From NCBI RefSeq assembly GCF_000737715.1, contig NZ_JPRN01000002.1, positions 593,934 through 657,933 on the forward strand: DNA of 64,000 bases, read 5' to 3'. The translations under genes were made by a program, and so were the position numbers. This stretch comes from Chryseobacterium sp. JM1. GTDB taxonomy: Bacteria > Bacteroidota > Bacteroidia > Flavobacteriales > Weeksellaceae. Positions 1 to 7,769 of the stretch are shown here, in pieces; within the stretch, counting starts at the first letter, position 1, and the number at the start of each line of letters is the position of its first letter. The notes beneath the pieces are model-generated. The model did no database searches. It worked only from the letters and a program-made list of their open reading frames with translations, and was not told the DNA's origin.

Positions 1-2282
1 TCGGTGATGGATTTATAGAAAACCCCTCCGCTTACGATTCCGACATTGGAGAAATAATATTCTCCCATCAGGTCGAAATTCAGTGAATACGTTGGATTAA
101 GGTTTGGGTTTCCACCTTTAAATTCATTGTCTGCCTCACTGTACGTACCGCCCGGTGTAATATCCCCGAAGTTCGGTCTTGAAAACGTTCTGGTTGCTGC
201 AAAACGAAGGTTGGTTTTATCGTTCAAAGCATATTTGATGTGGAGCATCGGAAGAACGGCCAGGTATTTTTTGGTGTGCTCAACCGGTGTCAGAACATCT
301 TCAACCACATTGTATCCTTTTACTCTTGTATTGGTATTGGATAATCTGATTCCTCCTAAAATCGTGATCTTGTCACTCAGTTTATACGTTCCCATTCCGT
401 AAGCATCGGCATGTTTCTCAAAAACATCGAAGTTTCTTCCCAATGCTTTGTTGTATTCTAAAGCTTCAGAATCAGTAGGGTTGATCTTCAGATTTCCCTG
501 GTTCTGGATCCAGAACTGATCCATACCTGTGGTAGAAAGCACCGGTCCGAAAGTATTCCCGATATGGGTATTCATTTCACTTAAATATTTCGGTCCGTTC
601 GCCTGTGTGGTGATGTAGGGAGCGTAATCAGATAGTAGAGGAGCTGTTCCGCCGTTCCAGTTATAGAAAATATCCGAGAATCTGGCGTTTCTTTCTTTGT
701 CTCTGTATTTGAATCCGTATTTTAAAGTCAGCTTATCTGATGCATTGATCTCATGATTAAATGCTGCTACGATTTTATCTTTTTCCTCAACAAAAACTTT
801 ATAGAATTCAAGGTCTGTAAATCTCATCTGTGAGGCATCCATTTTATAGCCCGGATCACTGTAGAACCCAAATAAAGCATCCGGATTTTTATAGTCTAAT
901 TTTCCGCCATCTGCTTTCCAGTAAGCTCTAGGTCCGCTTCCGTGGTTGGAAATATAATCAGGATTAATACCTACTCCGGATTGAGTGTATTTAATCACAT
1001 AATAAGAATTGTTCTGTTTGTCGGGAATGTTCCCGTACTTAAAACGGTTGTCATAATAGGATAGATCCCAGTCGATTTTTCCTTTATTTAAAGTATGAAC
1101 TCCACCCAAAGATATAGAAGTAAGTTCGGTGATCAGTAAGTTGTGGATATTCTGAAGTTCCACTCTTGCCGTATTGTTCGCAGAGCTGAATTTATCAAAT
1201 CTGATTCTGTGCTTGTAATGCGTTTCATCATCCGAAAGTGTTCCGTACATTCCTTTTACATAGAATGTGTTTTTTGGAGAAAGGACGTATTCAAAAGCTG
1301 CATTCACACCCGTTGTTTTTCTGACCCCGTTGTAGTCGCGGAGCTCCATTCGGAAAACACCTTCGTCACCACTTCTTCTCGCCTCAAAATTATCTGTAGA
1401 CCAGTTTCTGATAAAGTGCGCCACATTGAAAAGGTATCCGAATTTTTTATCCTTCGTTCGTCCTCCGTAAAGAAGTCCAAGGTTGTAAACCCCTTTGTCA
1501 GCTTTTGCATTGTAACCGCTTCCAAGGGTCGCTTTGAACTCTGTTTTCATGGGCGGGGTTTTCGTGATAAAATTGACTCCACCTCCGATTCCGTCTGCTT
1601 CCATATCAGGGGTAAACGACTTATTCACATGAACATAGGAGATCAGTTCGGTAGGGAAGAAGTCAAATGCGGTTGCCCTGGAAGTGGTTTCTTCCTCTGC
1701 AGTAGGTAACCTGTTGCCGTTAATGGTTGTCGATGCCCAAAACGGCGGAAGTCCTCTTAAGGAAACAAATCTTCCTTCGCCCTGGTCTCTCTCGATGGAA
1801 ACACCCTGAACACGCTGAACGGTTTCTGCTGCATTTCTGTCCGGAAGCTTTCCGATTCCGTCTGAGGCGATGACATTGGTAATATTCACCGCGTTTTTCT
1901 GAAGGTTTAGAGCTCTTGCTTCTGTATTCTTCAAAGTTCCGGTTACCACAACTTCGTCAATGTTCTTTCTCTGTTGGGATAATTTGACAGCACCTAAATC
2001 TATCGTTTCTCCGGATTTCACATCTATAGTAATGTCTGCTGTTTCATAACCGATGTAGCTTATCTGTAAATTATACTGCCCTTCTTTGATATCATTCACC
2101 GTGAATTTTCCATCAATATCTGTAGCGGTATTTTTTGATAAACCTTTTATTTTGACCGACGCGCCGGGAAGGGGTTGGCTGTCGTCAAAAACAGTTCCTA
2201 TAATTAACTGCTTCTGCGCTGACACAAAAAAGATCAAACAGACAAAAGCAAGGGTAAGTAATTTCTCTAATTGGGTCCTCAT
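1..2282 (-). CDS. TonB-dependent receptor, 3' end missing (runs off left edge)
   Basis: Outer-membrane beta-barrel importer driven by TonB. The open frame runs without a stop from an ATG at 2282 to the window edge (about 760 codons), so the last strands of the barrel are missing. A signal peptide ends near FVSAQ. Next comes a CarboxypepD_reg-like domain (GTVFDDSQPLPGASVKIKG), then a plug with IDEVVVTGT, DGIGKLPDRNAAETVQRV, ERDQGEGRFVSLRGL and GGGVNFITK. The LPDRNAAE/ERDQGEGRFVSLRG pair is typical of TIGR01782-like receptors, often linked to carbohydrate uptake. No SusD or glycan gene is visible here, so the substrate is unknown. It is transcribed leftwards and has no operon partner within the window. 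The family call is secure. Confidence 0.93.
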   Translation of the reverse strand, partial: MRTQLEKLLTLAFVCLIFFVSAQKQLIIGTVFDDSQPLPGASVKIKGLSKNTATDIDGKFTVNDIKEGQYNLQISYIGYETADITIDVKSGETIDLGAVKLSQQRKNIDEVVVTGTLKNTEARALNLQKNAVNITNVIASDGIGKLPDRNAAETVQRVQGVSIERDQGEGRFVSLRGLPPFWASTTINGNRLPTAEEETTSRATAFDFFPTELISYVHVNKSFTPDMEADGIGGGVNFITKTPPMKTEFKATLGSGYNAKADKGVYNLGLLYGGRTKDKKFGYLFNVAHFIRNWSTDNFEARRSGDEGVFRMELRDYNGVRKTTGVNAAFEYVLSPKNTFYVKGMYGTLSDDETHYKHRIRFDKFSSANNTARVELQNIHNLLITELTSISLGGVHTLNKGKIDWDLSYYDNRFKYGNIPDKQNNSYYVIKYTQSGVGINPDYISNHGSGPRAYWKADGGKLDYKNPDALFGFYSDPGYKMDASQMRFTDLEFYKVFVEEKDKIVAAFNHEINASDKLTLKYGFKYRDKERNARFSDIFYNWNGGTAPLLSDYAPYITTQANGPKYLSEMNTHIGNTFGPVLSTTGMDQFWIQNQGNLKINPTDSEALEYNKALGRNFDVFEKHADAYGMGTYKLSDKITILGGIRLSNTNTRVKGYNVVEDVLTPVEHTKKYLAVLPMLHIKYALNDKTNLRFAATRTFSRPNFGDITPGGTYSEADNEFKGGNPNLNPTYSLNFDLMGEYYFSNVGIVSGGVFYKSIT

Positions 2283-2708
2283 TTTTACATATATTAAATT
2301 TTCACTGCAAATCAAGCTAATAATTTTAATATATATAAATATTTTGTATTAAGTATTATTTAACAAATCAGGCCAATTTGTTACTTATATTTTACTGTAT
2401 TCACCTTTTTGAAAATGAAAAATAAAGTGATAATTAGTCCTTAAATATCTTTATTACAGGGCGTTTTAGTTTAATTGATGAAATGTTTCCTGAATGAGAA
2501 TTTTAGACAGAGATAGTCCTGTGGGTTAACATAACGTTAATTTTAGAGGTAAACAGAAAATTATAAATTTTACTATTTGTAAACTTTTCGTCTAAATAAA
2601 TAAGACAGCTTACGAAAATGTGAACCTGAAAACGGAACGTTTCTACGTGTTACCCGTGTCAAGGTTCAAAACCTTTACACGGGTAATAAGGTTTGAAAAT
2701 AATGAATT
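2283..2708. other. Non-coding spacer between XRE regulator and TonB receptor
   Basis: Very AT-rich DNA without a credible gene. It must hold the promoter of the receptor at 2282, but I found no exact TAnnTTTG; the closest match is TTGATTTG about 30 nt upstream of the start. Its only clear structure is the hairpin at 2650-2686. Confidence 0.6.
2650..2686. terminator. Long hairpin downstream of the XRE/cupin gene
   Basis: Inverted repeat TTACCCGTGTCAAGGTT, loop CAA, AACCTTTACACGGGTAA: 17-bp arms with one mismatch. It starts 22 nt beyond the stop of the minus-strand regulator. There is no long T tract on that strand, so it may be a processed or protective 3' hairpin and not a classic intrinsic terminator. 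Confidence 0.6.
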
Positions 2709-3278
2709 TTAGGCAGTATAAAAGTAAAGAACAAGCATAATACAGCTTTCATCGCTGATGCTTACCGGAACGTGTGGAAATTTTCCGTTAAAATAAAGAG
2801 AGTCTCCTTCTTTTAAGATGATTTCTTCATTATCGATGATGTATTTTACTTCGCCTTTCAGGATGTATTTAAATTCCCAGGCATCAGTGATCACTTTTTC
2901 CCTTTTAGAATTGGGTTCAATCGTCAGTAATACGGCTTCAAAGCCTAAAGAGTGCAGGCTTTTACTGAAGATATGCATATACTTGAATCCTTCCGCTTCC
3001 ACTTCTTTTTCGATAACCTGCTGGCTGTCTTTGGGAAGATAAATGAATTTGGCGCTGGATTTTTTCTCTACGCCTTCAAAGAAATAGCTGGCATCGATTT
3101 CCAGAGACTGGATCATATCCAACAGCACAGGAAGTGAAGGAATGGTTCTTCCGTTCTCGATCCTGGACACAAGGCCGTTGCTTACATTGGCTTTGGAAGC
3201 CAGTTCGTTGATGGTTAAATTATTCTTTTTTCTGATATCCTTCAATCTTTTACCGATACCTATTAAAAAATCATTCAT
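2709..3278 (-). CDS. XRE-family transcriptional regulator with cupin domain
   Basis: 189-aa DNA-binding regulator. Residues about 8-62 form an HTH_3 domain (GKRLKDIRKKNNLTINELA, then SNGLVSRIENGRTIPSL). Residues about 105-185 form a small cupin barrel (LKGEVKYIIDNEEIILKEGD, then FNGKFPHVPVSI). This is the layout of PuuR/SinR-like repressors that sense a small ligand through the cupin. The ligand and targets cannot be read from the sequence. The gene is monocistronic on the minus strand, with a good Bacteroidota promoter just upstream (3330-3363) and a hairpin downstream. The ATG at 3278 directly precedes the HTH and no upstream start is available in a plausible leader. Confidence 0.9.
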   Translation of the reverse strand: MNDFLIGIGKRLKDIRKKNNLTINELASKANVSNGLVSRIENGRTIPSLPVLLDMIQSLEIDASYFFEGVEKKSSAKFIYLPKDSQQVIEKEVEAEGFKYMHIFSKSLHSLGFEAVLLTIEPNSKREKVITDAWEFKYILKGEVKYIIDNEEIILKEGDSLYFNGKFPHVPVSISDESCIMLVLYFYTA

Positions 3279-3329
3279 AGTGTTTGCAATTTAACCTAAA
3301 TTATGTTCCTTCGTTTAAGAGATGAAAAG

Positions 3330-3363
3330 CAAAGTTAATATTATTCTATATAGCTTTGGTCAA
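3330..3363 (-). promoter_or_regulatory. Promoter of XRE/cupin regulator (TTG-N23-TAACTTTG)
   Basis: On the minus strand TTG (3361-3363) is followed after 23 nt by TAACTTTG (3330-3337). This fits the TTG-N17-23-TAnnTTTG consensus known from Flavobacterium. The leader to the ATG would be about 45 nt. Confidence 0.65.
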
Positions 3364-3446
3364 CTCCCGGATCAATTCACTGAAAATTGTTATTGAAATT
3401 TTTCTTCTGCAAGTGAAGCCGATTCCTCATATTCGCTCTTTTTCCC

Positions 3447-3454
3447 TATTTTTG
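3447..3454 (+). promoter_or_regulatory. -7 element of the two-component operon (TATTTTTG)
   Basis: Exact TAnnTTTG match 18 nt before the ATG at 3472. No TTG lies at 17-23 nt upstream, so only the -7 half is supported. Its position argues for the ATG at 3472 and against the GTG at 3454, which overlaps the element. Confidence 0.5.
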
Positions 3455-3471
3455 TGAAATTCCTTATTTCA

Positions 3472-4179
3472 ATGAAAAAGATTATCCTCATCGAAGACGA
3501 AACCAGCGTTGTCTCTTTTATAAAGAAAGGACTTCAGGAAAGCGGCTATGAAATTTCCGTGGCTTTTGACGGTCGTACCGGTGTACAGCTGGTACAGGCC
3601 AACGATTTCGATCTGGTGGTTCTGGATATTATGCTGCCGGAAATGAATGGTCTGGATGTCTGCAAAGAGATCAGGAAAACCAATCAGCATGTTCCGATTT
3701 TGTTTTTGACCGCACTGGGAACTTCTGAGAATATTGTTCTTGGACTGGAAAGCGGAGGAGATGATTATCTGGTGAAGCCTTTTAAATTTATTGAACTGGT
3801 GGCGAGGGTAAAATCTCTGTTAAGAAGAAGCAACGGAGTAAGTCCTCAGGAAATTGCCGAACCGGAGCCGGACAATGAGCACGTTTTTCAGTTTTCTGAC
3901 CTGATGGTTAATGATTATACGAAGAAAGTGACGCGCGCGGGAGATGAGATTTCACTAACGTCTACTGAATATAAACTTCTGCTGTATTTCCTGAATAATC
4001 CTGAAAAAGTAATTTCCAGAGCTGAGATTCTGGATGCGGTTTGGGGCGTTAATTATGAGCTGGGAACCAATGTGGTAGATGTTTACGTGAATTATTTAAG
4101 AAAAAAACTGGACAGTCACGATGATAATAAACTGATTCATACGGTAATAGGAATGGGATATGTACTGAAAAAATCTTAA
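3472..4179 (+). CDS. OmpR/RprY-type response regulator
   Basis: DNA-binding response regulator of 235 aa. The receiver domain (residues about 1-115) has the acidic pair in IEDE, the phospho-acceptor Asp52 in VVLDIMLPE, the T in FLTALG and the K in LVKPFKFIEL. The C-terminal winged helix (about 135-233) carries LTSTEYKLLLYFLNNP and VDVYVNYLRKKLD, as in OmpR/PhoB. I place the start at the ATG at 3472 because family members begin MKKIILIEDE and a -7 promoter element covers the earlier GTG. The stop is followed after 3 nt by the kinase gene, so the pair is co-transcribed. Target genes are unknown. Confidence 0.94.
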   Translation: MKKIILIEDETSVVSFIKKGLQESGYEISVAFDGRTGVQLVQANDFDLVVLDIMLPEMNGLDVCKEIRKTNQHVPILFLTALGTSENIVLGLESGGDDYLVKPFKFIELVARVKSLLRRSNGVSPQEIAEPEPDNEHVFQFSDLMVNDYTKKVTRAGDEISLTSTEYKLLLYFLNNPEKVISRAEILDAVWGVNYELGTNVVDVYVNYLRKKLDSHDDNKLIHTVIGMGYVLKKS

Positions 4180-4182
4180 TGG

Positions 4183-5583
4183 ATGTTTAATAAAGTTGTT
4201 ACAAATCAGACCAAAACGATGGTGCTTTTAATGCTGGTATTTACTGCCATCATTCTGCTTTTCAGTGGGTTGGTTTATTTTTCGATTGTCAACTTTTCCC
4301 ATCAGAGGTTTTATGAACTGCTTAAGATCCGTACAACGACGATTGTTCAGATTGAAAAAAGCAAAGACCATCTTGATCTTCCCGAAAACTATATCCTCAA
4401 CAGTCTGAACGATGAGGAGCTTCCGATGGAAAGAGATTATGTTTTCGCGGTTCCTGCAGATTCCAATTTCAAAAAAATATCACAGGAAGTTCATATTCCG
4501 GATTATTTTTTCAAAAGTATTGTCAGAAAAGGGGAGTCCAATTATAATGATAAAGAATTCTACTATATCGGACAGACCTTTAGATATGATGATAAAGATT
4601 ATATCGCCATTGCTTCTGCAAAAAACCATTACGTAATCTATTATCTTGGATTTTTAAAAAGAACGCTGATCACCTGTATCGTTCTTTCCCTGTTCTTCAG
4701 TATGATCTTTTCTTTTTATCTGTCTAAAACTTTATTCAGACCGATTCTTAAAATTACTGGTAAGGTAAAAGAAATCAGTTCCGAAAACCTTCACCTTAGA
4801 TTAGAAGCTCAGCCCGACAATAAAGAACTGAATGAGCTGGTAGATACGTTCAACGGAATGCTGAACCGTATTGAAACTTCATTTGAAACCCAGAATCATC
4901 TGATCGGAAACGTCTCTCATGAACTGAGAACGCCTCTGACATCGATTATGGGTGAAGCGGATGTGGCTCTTTCGATCAACAGGACGGCAGATGAATATAA
5001 GGATACCTTAGAAATCATTCTCGACGAAGCTGAAAAGCTGGATAAAAAGATCAAAGCCTTGTTGATGATCGCTCAAACCGGTTTCGACGGAAAGATCCAG
5101 AAAATGGACAAGGTAAGGATCGATCAGCTGCTTTGGGATGTGATTGAAACACTCAGAAAAATTGATTCCAGAAATAATATCTACCTGGATATCAGTATGC
5201 TTCCGGATAATCCTAAAAAATTAAAAGTTCAGGGTAACGAGCAGCTGCTGCATCTTGCGGTAGCCAATATCATTAACAACGGCTGTAAATATTCTAATTT
5301 CCAGCAGGTGAAAGTTTCACTGGGCGCCTCAGATACCGATGTTTATATCATTGTAAAAGATTTCGGGATCGGAATTCCGGAGGTGGAGATGAACAAAATC
5401 TACGATCCGTTTTTCAGAGCGTCCAATACCAAAAACTACGAAGGCTACGGAATCGGACTTCCACTGGCAAGAAACATCGTAAGGATGCACCAGGGTGAAC
5501 TGATCGTAAGTTCTCACGAAAACCAGGGAACTACGGTACAGATGCGTTTTCCTAATTTCTATAGTACAAGACCGGAGAGTTAA
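4183..5583 (+). CDS. Membrane sensor histidine kinase (HAMP-HisKA-HATPase)
   Basis: 466-aa cognate kinase of the regulator just upstream (3-nt gap). Residues 13-36 form the first membrane helix, followed by a periplasmic sensor region of about 125 residues and a second helix near 160-182. A HAMP linker (SKTLFRPILKITGKVKEI) leads to the HisKA H-box with His246 in NVSHELRTPLTS. The ATP-binding domain has the N-box NIINNGCKYS, G1 DFGIGIP, the F-box DPFFRA and G2 GYGIGLPLA. All catalytic boxes are intact. The periplasmic part has no domain I can name, so the signal is unknown. There is no obvious terminator; a repeat-rich spacer follows. Confidence 0.94.
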   Translation: MFNKVVTNQTKTMVLLMLVFTAIILLFSGLVYFSIVNFSHQRFYELLKIRTTTIVQIEKSKDHLDLPENYILNSLNDEELPMERDYVFAVPADSNFKKISQEVHIPDYFFKSIVRKGESNYNDKEFYYIGQTFRYDDKDYIAIASAKNHYVIYYLGFLKRTLITCIVLSLFFSMIFSFYLSKTLFRPILKITGKVKEISSENLHLRLEAQPDNKELNELVDTFNGMLNRIETSFETQNHLIGNVSHELRTPLTSIMGEADVALSINRTADEYKDTLEIILDEAEKLDKKIKALLMIAQTGFDGKIQKMDKVRIDQLLWDVIETLRKIDSRNNIYLDISMLPDNPKKLKVQGNEQLLHLAVANIINNGCKYSNFQQVKVSLGASDTDVYIIVKDFGIGIPEVEMNKIYDPFFRASNTKNYEGYGIGLPLARNIVRMHQGELIVSSHENQGTTVQMRFPNFYSTRPES

Positions 5584-5932
5584 GGTACATGTTAGAGAGT
5601 TTGAGAGTCGGAGCGTTTTAGGGTTTGAGAGTGTTGCTGGTTGCTTGTTGCTGGTTATTGAGTTCATATCTATCTGAGGTCTGGCATCTTGATTCTTGGT
5701 TCTTGTTTCTTACAACTAAATTCACCATTCACTTGCGAAGCAAAATTCACTATTCACATTCTTACGCTTAAAGTCTCATGTCTAAAATCTGACATGTGAT
5801 GTCTTCACTTATTTCCCTTTTTGTTAACGGGCATTAACAATATTCTAATCTCATTTTAATCTCTTTAATCACATTTTAATTCCATTCCAAAGGGCTTCTA
5901 ATCTTGCCGCTTTAGTTTTGTATCATCAAAAT
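5584..5932. repeat. Spacer of degenerate word repeats plus promoter of next operon
   Basis: About 330 nt with no gene. It is built of short recurring words: GTTGCTGGTTGCTTGTTGCTGG at the left, then CACCATTCACTTGCGAAGC followed by AAAATTCACTATTCAC (5723-5759), and several TCTAATC/TTTTAATC repeats near 5850-5880. The ATTCAC family recurs near 31825-31855. The right end carries the -7 element of the next operon. Confidence 0.55.
5913..5920 (+). promoter_or_regulatory. -7 element (TAGTTTTG) of the USP-like/DUF1275 operon
   Basis: Exact TAnnTTTG match. Transcription would start around 5926. That leaves 6-8 nt to the ATG at 5933 or about 34 nt to the in-frame ATG at 5960. No TTG at the expected distance. 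Confidence 0.45.
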
Positions 5933-6454
5933 ATGACAACAAACCTAAATCTAAAAGATATGACCAAAACAATTTTAATCGCCACGGATTTCTCTCTTGA
6001 GTCACTGAATATATTAAAAAAAGTACTGAAAGAGAAAGAAGCTTCGGAAGACCATAATCAGTATAACATTCTTTTGGTTTCAGGATATGAAGCCGGAGAT
6101 TCTATCAGAGATCTTCTTTTCAATACGAAAAATACCATCTTCAATAAAATCAGATCTCAGGAGTTCTGTGATGCCTACGGAATCATCAGAAACAAATATC
6201 CTCACCTGGTTAATAAGATCATCTGCGATATTTTCACGGGAAGCTTTCAAAGGACTTTCAATAATTACGTGAAAGCAGAGCATATAGAAGAAGCTTACTA
6301 TTCGCCATCCATTAAAAGTAAGGGCAAAGGAAAATTTGATATTGCCCCTTACATCAAAAAATGCAAAGATCTGCAGGTTCAGGAAATCAAAGTGGAAATG
6401 CCTGAGAGACTTCCGGAAAGAGGAAGACTGGCTGAGATCTTTGTAGAAGCCTAA
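5933..6454 (+). CDS. Uncharacterised protein with USP-like first strand
   Basis: 173-aa soluble protein of unknown function. The segment KTILIATDFSLESLNILKKVL resembles the first beta-alpha unit of universal stress proteins, but the C-terminal GxxG-S ATP signature is absent. The C-terminal half is helical and basic (SIKSKGKGKFDIAPYIKKCK). Two starts are possible: the ATG at 5933, used here, and the ATG at 5960 (MTKTILIATDF). The second gives a more normal leader from the -7 box and a cleaner fold. The DUF1275 gene follows after 32 nt on the same strand, so the two are probably co-transcribed. Confidence 0.72.
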   Translation: MTTNLNLKDMTKTILIATDFSLESLNILKKVLKEKEASEDHNQYNILLVSGYEAGDSIRDLLFNTKNTIFNKIRSQEFCDAYGIIRNKYPHLVNKIICDIFTGSFQRTFNNYVKAEHIEEAYYSPSIKSKGKGKFDIAPYIKKCKDLQVQEIKVEMPERLPERGRLAEIFVEA

Positions 6455-6486
6455 AAAATACATCAACACCATAAAAGAATAAAAAA

Positions 6487-7314
6487 ATGTTAAGAAATTA
6501 TAGTAACAGCCGAACGTTGGGAGACAATATCAGATTGGGGACGCTGACTGCATTTACTGCAGGTACTATAAATATTGCCTCTCTGTTAATTTTCCTGTCT
6601 TTTACGTCCAACGTAACAGGTCACTACGCCATATTGGCGGCAGAAATCAGTAAAGGAAACTGGTCTCAGGTAGCCGTCGTAGGAGCATGGATCTTCCTGT
6701 TCTTCTTCGGAAGCTTTGTGTCGAACTTCATCGTGATCAACTTCAATAAAAAGAGTAAATATTTTGCACACTCTATGCCGATTGTGCTGGAAATCATATG
6801 TTTATTGTTTGTTGGGATATACGGTCAGTTCTATTACCAGAAAACACTGGAAGAAACAGAATATCTGGTAGCACTGATGCTATTTGCAACCGGGCTTCAG
6901 AATGGGCTTACCGCGAGTATCTCCAACTTCTCGGTGAAAACAACCCACCTTACGGGTACCACCACAGACCTTGGAATTTTGCTTTCCATGTTTACGAAAA
7001 AGAAATATAGAAAAAGCGGGGAACTGATGGCAAGAGCAAAACTGCTGACGAGTATTATGGCAGCCTATGTTTTAGGAGCGGTGTTCTCAGGATTGACGTA
7101 CTATTATCTTGAATTCAGGGTATTTTATGTGATCAGTCTGTGTCTTTTAATTGTGATCGGGTATGATGCGTATAAAATTCATATCAGGCACTTTAATACC
7201 AGATACCGCTACAGCAGGATTTATAAAAAACCGAATATGTTGGCTTCTCTGTATGATAAAATACACGGGATTCCGAAAAGAAAAGAAAAAAGAACGCTTG
7301 TTTTTGACGAATGA
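6487..7314 (+). CDS. DUF1275 (YoaK-like) membrane protein
   Basis: 275-aa polytopic inner-membrane protein. Helices are visible near residues 12-30, 50-72, 82-100, 107-125, 170-190 and 195-215. The family signature is present in the middle: ATGLQNGLTASISNF and TTHLTGTTTDLGILLSMF. DUF1275 proteins are thought to be transporters or membrane stress proteins; the substrate is unknown. A basic tail (KRKEKRT) ends the protein. It follows the USP-like gene by 32 nt and ends about 55 nt before a good terminator hairpin. Confidence 0.9.
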   Translation: MLRNYSNSRTLGDNIRLGTLTAFTAGTINIASLLIFLSFTSNVTGHYAILAAEISKGNWSQVAVVGAWIFLFFFGSFVSNFIVINFNKKSKYFAHSMPIVLEIICLLFVGIYGQFYYQKTLEETEYLVALMLFATGLQNGLTASISNFSVKTTHLTGTTTDLGILLSMFTKKKYRKSGELMARAKLLTSIMAAYVLGAVFSGLTYYYLEFRVFYVISLCLLIVIGYDAYKIHIRHFNTRYRYSRIYKKPNMLASLYDKIHGIPKRKEKRTLVFDE

Positions 7315-7368
7315 GCCCTAAAGAAATAAAGTAAATATCAGTATTATTTTTGTGTAAACTAGCTGTGA

Positions 7369-7401
7369 AACACCCCTTTTCGATGGTAGAGAAGGGGTGT
7401 T
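7369..7401 (+). terminator. Terminator of the USP-like/DUF1275 operon
   Basis: Stem AACACCCCTTTTC / GAGAAGGGGTGTT (13 bp, one G-T pair) with a 7-nt loop, followed by TCTTCTTCGG. GC-rich stem in the expected place. Confidence 0.65.
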
Positions 7402-7432
7402 CTTCTTCGGTTAAAATAAAGTTATTTTCTTG

Positions 7433-7606
7433 TTTAACGCAAAGGTTGATATTAAAGTGTTTTATTTCTAAGTCTGCAAAGGAGGAATCAATCAAAAATT
7501 GATTCGATGAAGCGTACGGATAAAACGGTAGCTTAGTCAGTGGCGAAGCCGCATCTCTTTGCCCTCCTTAATACTAAAGCAATTCATCATTAAACTTTGC
7601 GTTAAA
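7433..7606. repeat. 174-bp element with 12-bp perfect terminal inverted repeats
   Basis: Arms TTTAACGCAAAG (7433-7444) and CTTTGCGTTAAA (7595-7606) are perfect complements. Inside is a second palindrome, GAATCAAT-N5-ATTGATTC (7485-7505), and the word GGCGAAGCCGC. No coding potential. The layout is MITE-like; mobility is inferred only. Confidence 0.5.
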
Positions 7607-7769
7607 AAAAGACAAATTTCTTTTCAATATTTTTTTCCTTTGTCGGGGATAAAAACAGAACCGGACGGCAAATTGTGATTAAAATGTTGATAATTAAATT
7701 TTAATTCACGGTTTTATTGTTTTAATTCCCGTTTCCATTGACTATTTTTGTAAGTTGATTAAACGTTTT
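7607..7769. other. Promoter region of mutL
   Basis: AT-rich sequence between the inverted-repeat element and mutL. It holds the promoter described at 7717-7750 and nothing else recognisable. Confidence 0.5.
7717..7750 (+). promoter_or_regulatory. mutL promoter (TTG-N23-TATTTTTG)
   Basis: TTG at 7717-7719 and TATTTTTG at 7743-7750 with 23 nt between, within the Flavobacterium consensus. The leader to the ATG at 7770 is about 13 nt. Confidence 0.6.

Noticed and set aside
1143..1709. 188-aa plus-strand ORF opposite the TonB receptor
   Set aside because: The minus strand carries the receptor's plug domain with clear motifs. The plus ORF has no recognisable signature and lies antisense to it.
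5933..6454. Functional universal stress protein
   Set aside because: Only the first beta-alpha unit resembles USP. The C-terminal nucleotide signature is missing, so I kept it as uncharacterised.
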